6,321 bases of DNA, taken from positions 1-6,321 of the forward strand of contig CANQLK010000102.1 in the NCBI GenBank assembly GCA_947624665.1. The letters are read 5' to 3'. This stretch comes from Candidatus Gastranaerophilales bacterium (GTDB lineage: Bacteria; Cyanobacteriota; Vampirovibrionia; Gastranaerophilales; Gastranaerophilaceae). Made by a program: the position numbers and the translations under genes. Shown in pieces: positions 5,911 through 6,321 of the stretch (position 1 is its first letter; each line of letters opens with the position of its first letter). The notes beneath the pieces were generated by a model. That model made no database searches and had not been told where the DNA came from. It saw only the letters and a program-made list of their open reading frames with translations.

Positions 5911-6099
5911 GTCAGCTTCGAATTACGAATAATGAAAATCTAAATTTCAGCAAAGACTCGCAAACTCGCTCCGCTTCAAATACAGGCTCATTGATTTTGC
6001 CTGACGGCTCAATAATTCGCTTTGTATTGCTCCGTTCAAACAGTGCTCGTCTTGCCGTTTCTTCAATAAGATTTTCTATTATTCTCCATTAGAGCTGAC
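5911..6099. repeat. 189-bp imperfect palindromic element (B), related to element A
   Basis: The ends are GTCAGCT (5911-5917) and its exact inverse AGCTGAC (6093-6099). Inside, GAATAATGAAAATCT (5927-5941) pairs with AGATTTTCTATTATTC (6069-6084) around the same centre near 6005. Three core blocks are shared with element A on the opposite strand: ATACAGGCTCA (5980-5990), TTCGCTTTGTAT (6016-6027) and GTTCAAACAG (6034-6043). They match 5786-5796, 5751-5762 and 5727-5736, in the same order with altered spacing. On the minus strand 6088-5912 stays open for 58 codons, but it has no ATG and the related element A has stops, so I treat it as non-coding. Confidence 0.7.
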
Positions 6100-6152
6100 T
6101 TAAATTAAAATTATTTTTTTATTTGATTTTTATTTTAAAATTTTTTAAATCT

Positions 6153-6320
6153 AAATTAGTGAAGAATAAAAAAGCAATTAAAGCCGATTGCTTTTTTATT
6201 CTCCATTATTTAATTTATAAACATTTTTGAAATAAAAAAAGAGCAATTGGAGAACATATACGGAGCTTCGTAATTTTACTTAATGAAACAACGTCAAGGC
6301 TTCGTCTGTTTGAACCGATG
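6153..6320. repeat. 168-bp direct repeat, second copy
   Basis: This is the near-identical copy of 5574-5741 in the same orientation, 579 bp downstream. The window stops one base after the match, so its right boundary is unknown. Confidence 0.95.
6163..6202. terminator. Bidirectional hairpin terminator, copy 2
   Basis: This is identical in arms and loop to 5584-5623. With that copy it brackets palindromic elements A and B, so any transcript started between the two would be stopped at both ends. Confidence 0.75.
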
Positions 6321-6321
6321 A
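6231..6321. repeat. Palindromic element A, further copy, cut by the window edge
   Basis: The left arm matches 5652-5741 of element A with about four substitutions. The right arm lies outside the window. One change (GAGCAATTGG for GAGGAATTGG) is within the terminal inverted repeat. Confidence 0.7.

Noticed and set aside
5720..6045. tRNA T-arm-like GGTTCAAAC strings in the palindromic elements.
   Set aside because: No acceptor stem, anticodon arm or D-arm can be placed around them. They are conserved blocks of the repeats.
5912..6088. A 58-codon minus-strand open frame with protein-like composition inside element B.
   Set aside because: It has no ATG and no ribosome site, and a TAA stop lies immediately upstream. 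The related element A has stops across the shared blocks.

Overview
The window is strongly AT-rich bacterial DNA with short intergenic gaps, Shine-Dalgarno sites of the AAAGGA/AGGAGA type, and hairpin terminators with T-runs. This fits a low-GC uncultured host-associated bacterium, for example a Clostridia-like or Gastranaerophilales-like gut lineage. No gene here fixes the taxonomy, so the lineage is a guess. All five protein genes use the standard code. TGA is used as a stop and no gene contains an internal TGA.

Layout: positions 1-235 hold two copies of a ~100-bp structured intergenic repeat. Next come two independent plus-strand genes. The first (348-1679) is an ArsB/NhaD-superfamily ion transporter, closed by a textbook terminator. 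The second (1771-2796) is an AI-2E-family (PerM/YtvI-like) eight-helix membrane protein. A convergent boundary near 2800-2825 separates them from a minus-strand cluster read right to left: a MarR-family regulator (5511-5050), an unrecognised multi-helix membrane protein with two Kelch-like repeats at its C-terminus (4961-3711), and a patatin-like phospholipase (3680-2826). The last two are 30 bp apart and probably one transcript. The MarR gene has a strong promoter whose -10 places the transcript start at or next to the ATG, so its mRNA may be leaderless.

The MarR promoter and the promoter of the membrane-protein/patatin pair carry the same 19-bp motif (16/19 identical) at the same place, overlapping the -35. 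This suggests MarR controls both itself and the pair, and that the three genes are one functional unit acting at the membrane. That inference is the best candidate for an undescribed system here, but the function is unknown.

The right end (about 5560-6321, no protein gene) is an array of repeats. A 168-bp block containing a 16-bp-stem bidirectional terminator hairpin recurs 579 bp downstream. Between the hairpins lie two long imperfect palindromes, 234 bp and 189 bp, which share three conserved core blocks. A further copy of the larger one runs off the window edge. They look like non-autonomous palindromic (MITE-like) elements or structured non-coding repeats.
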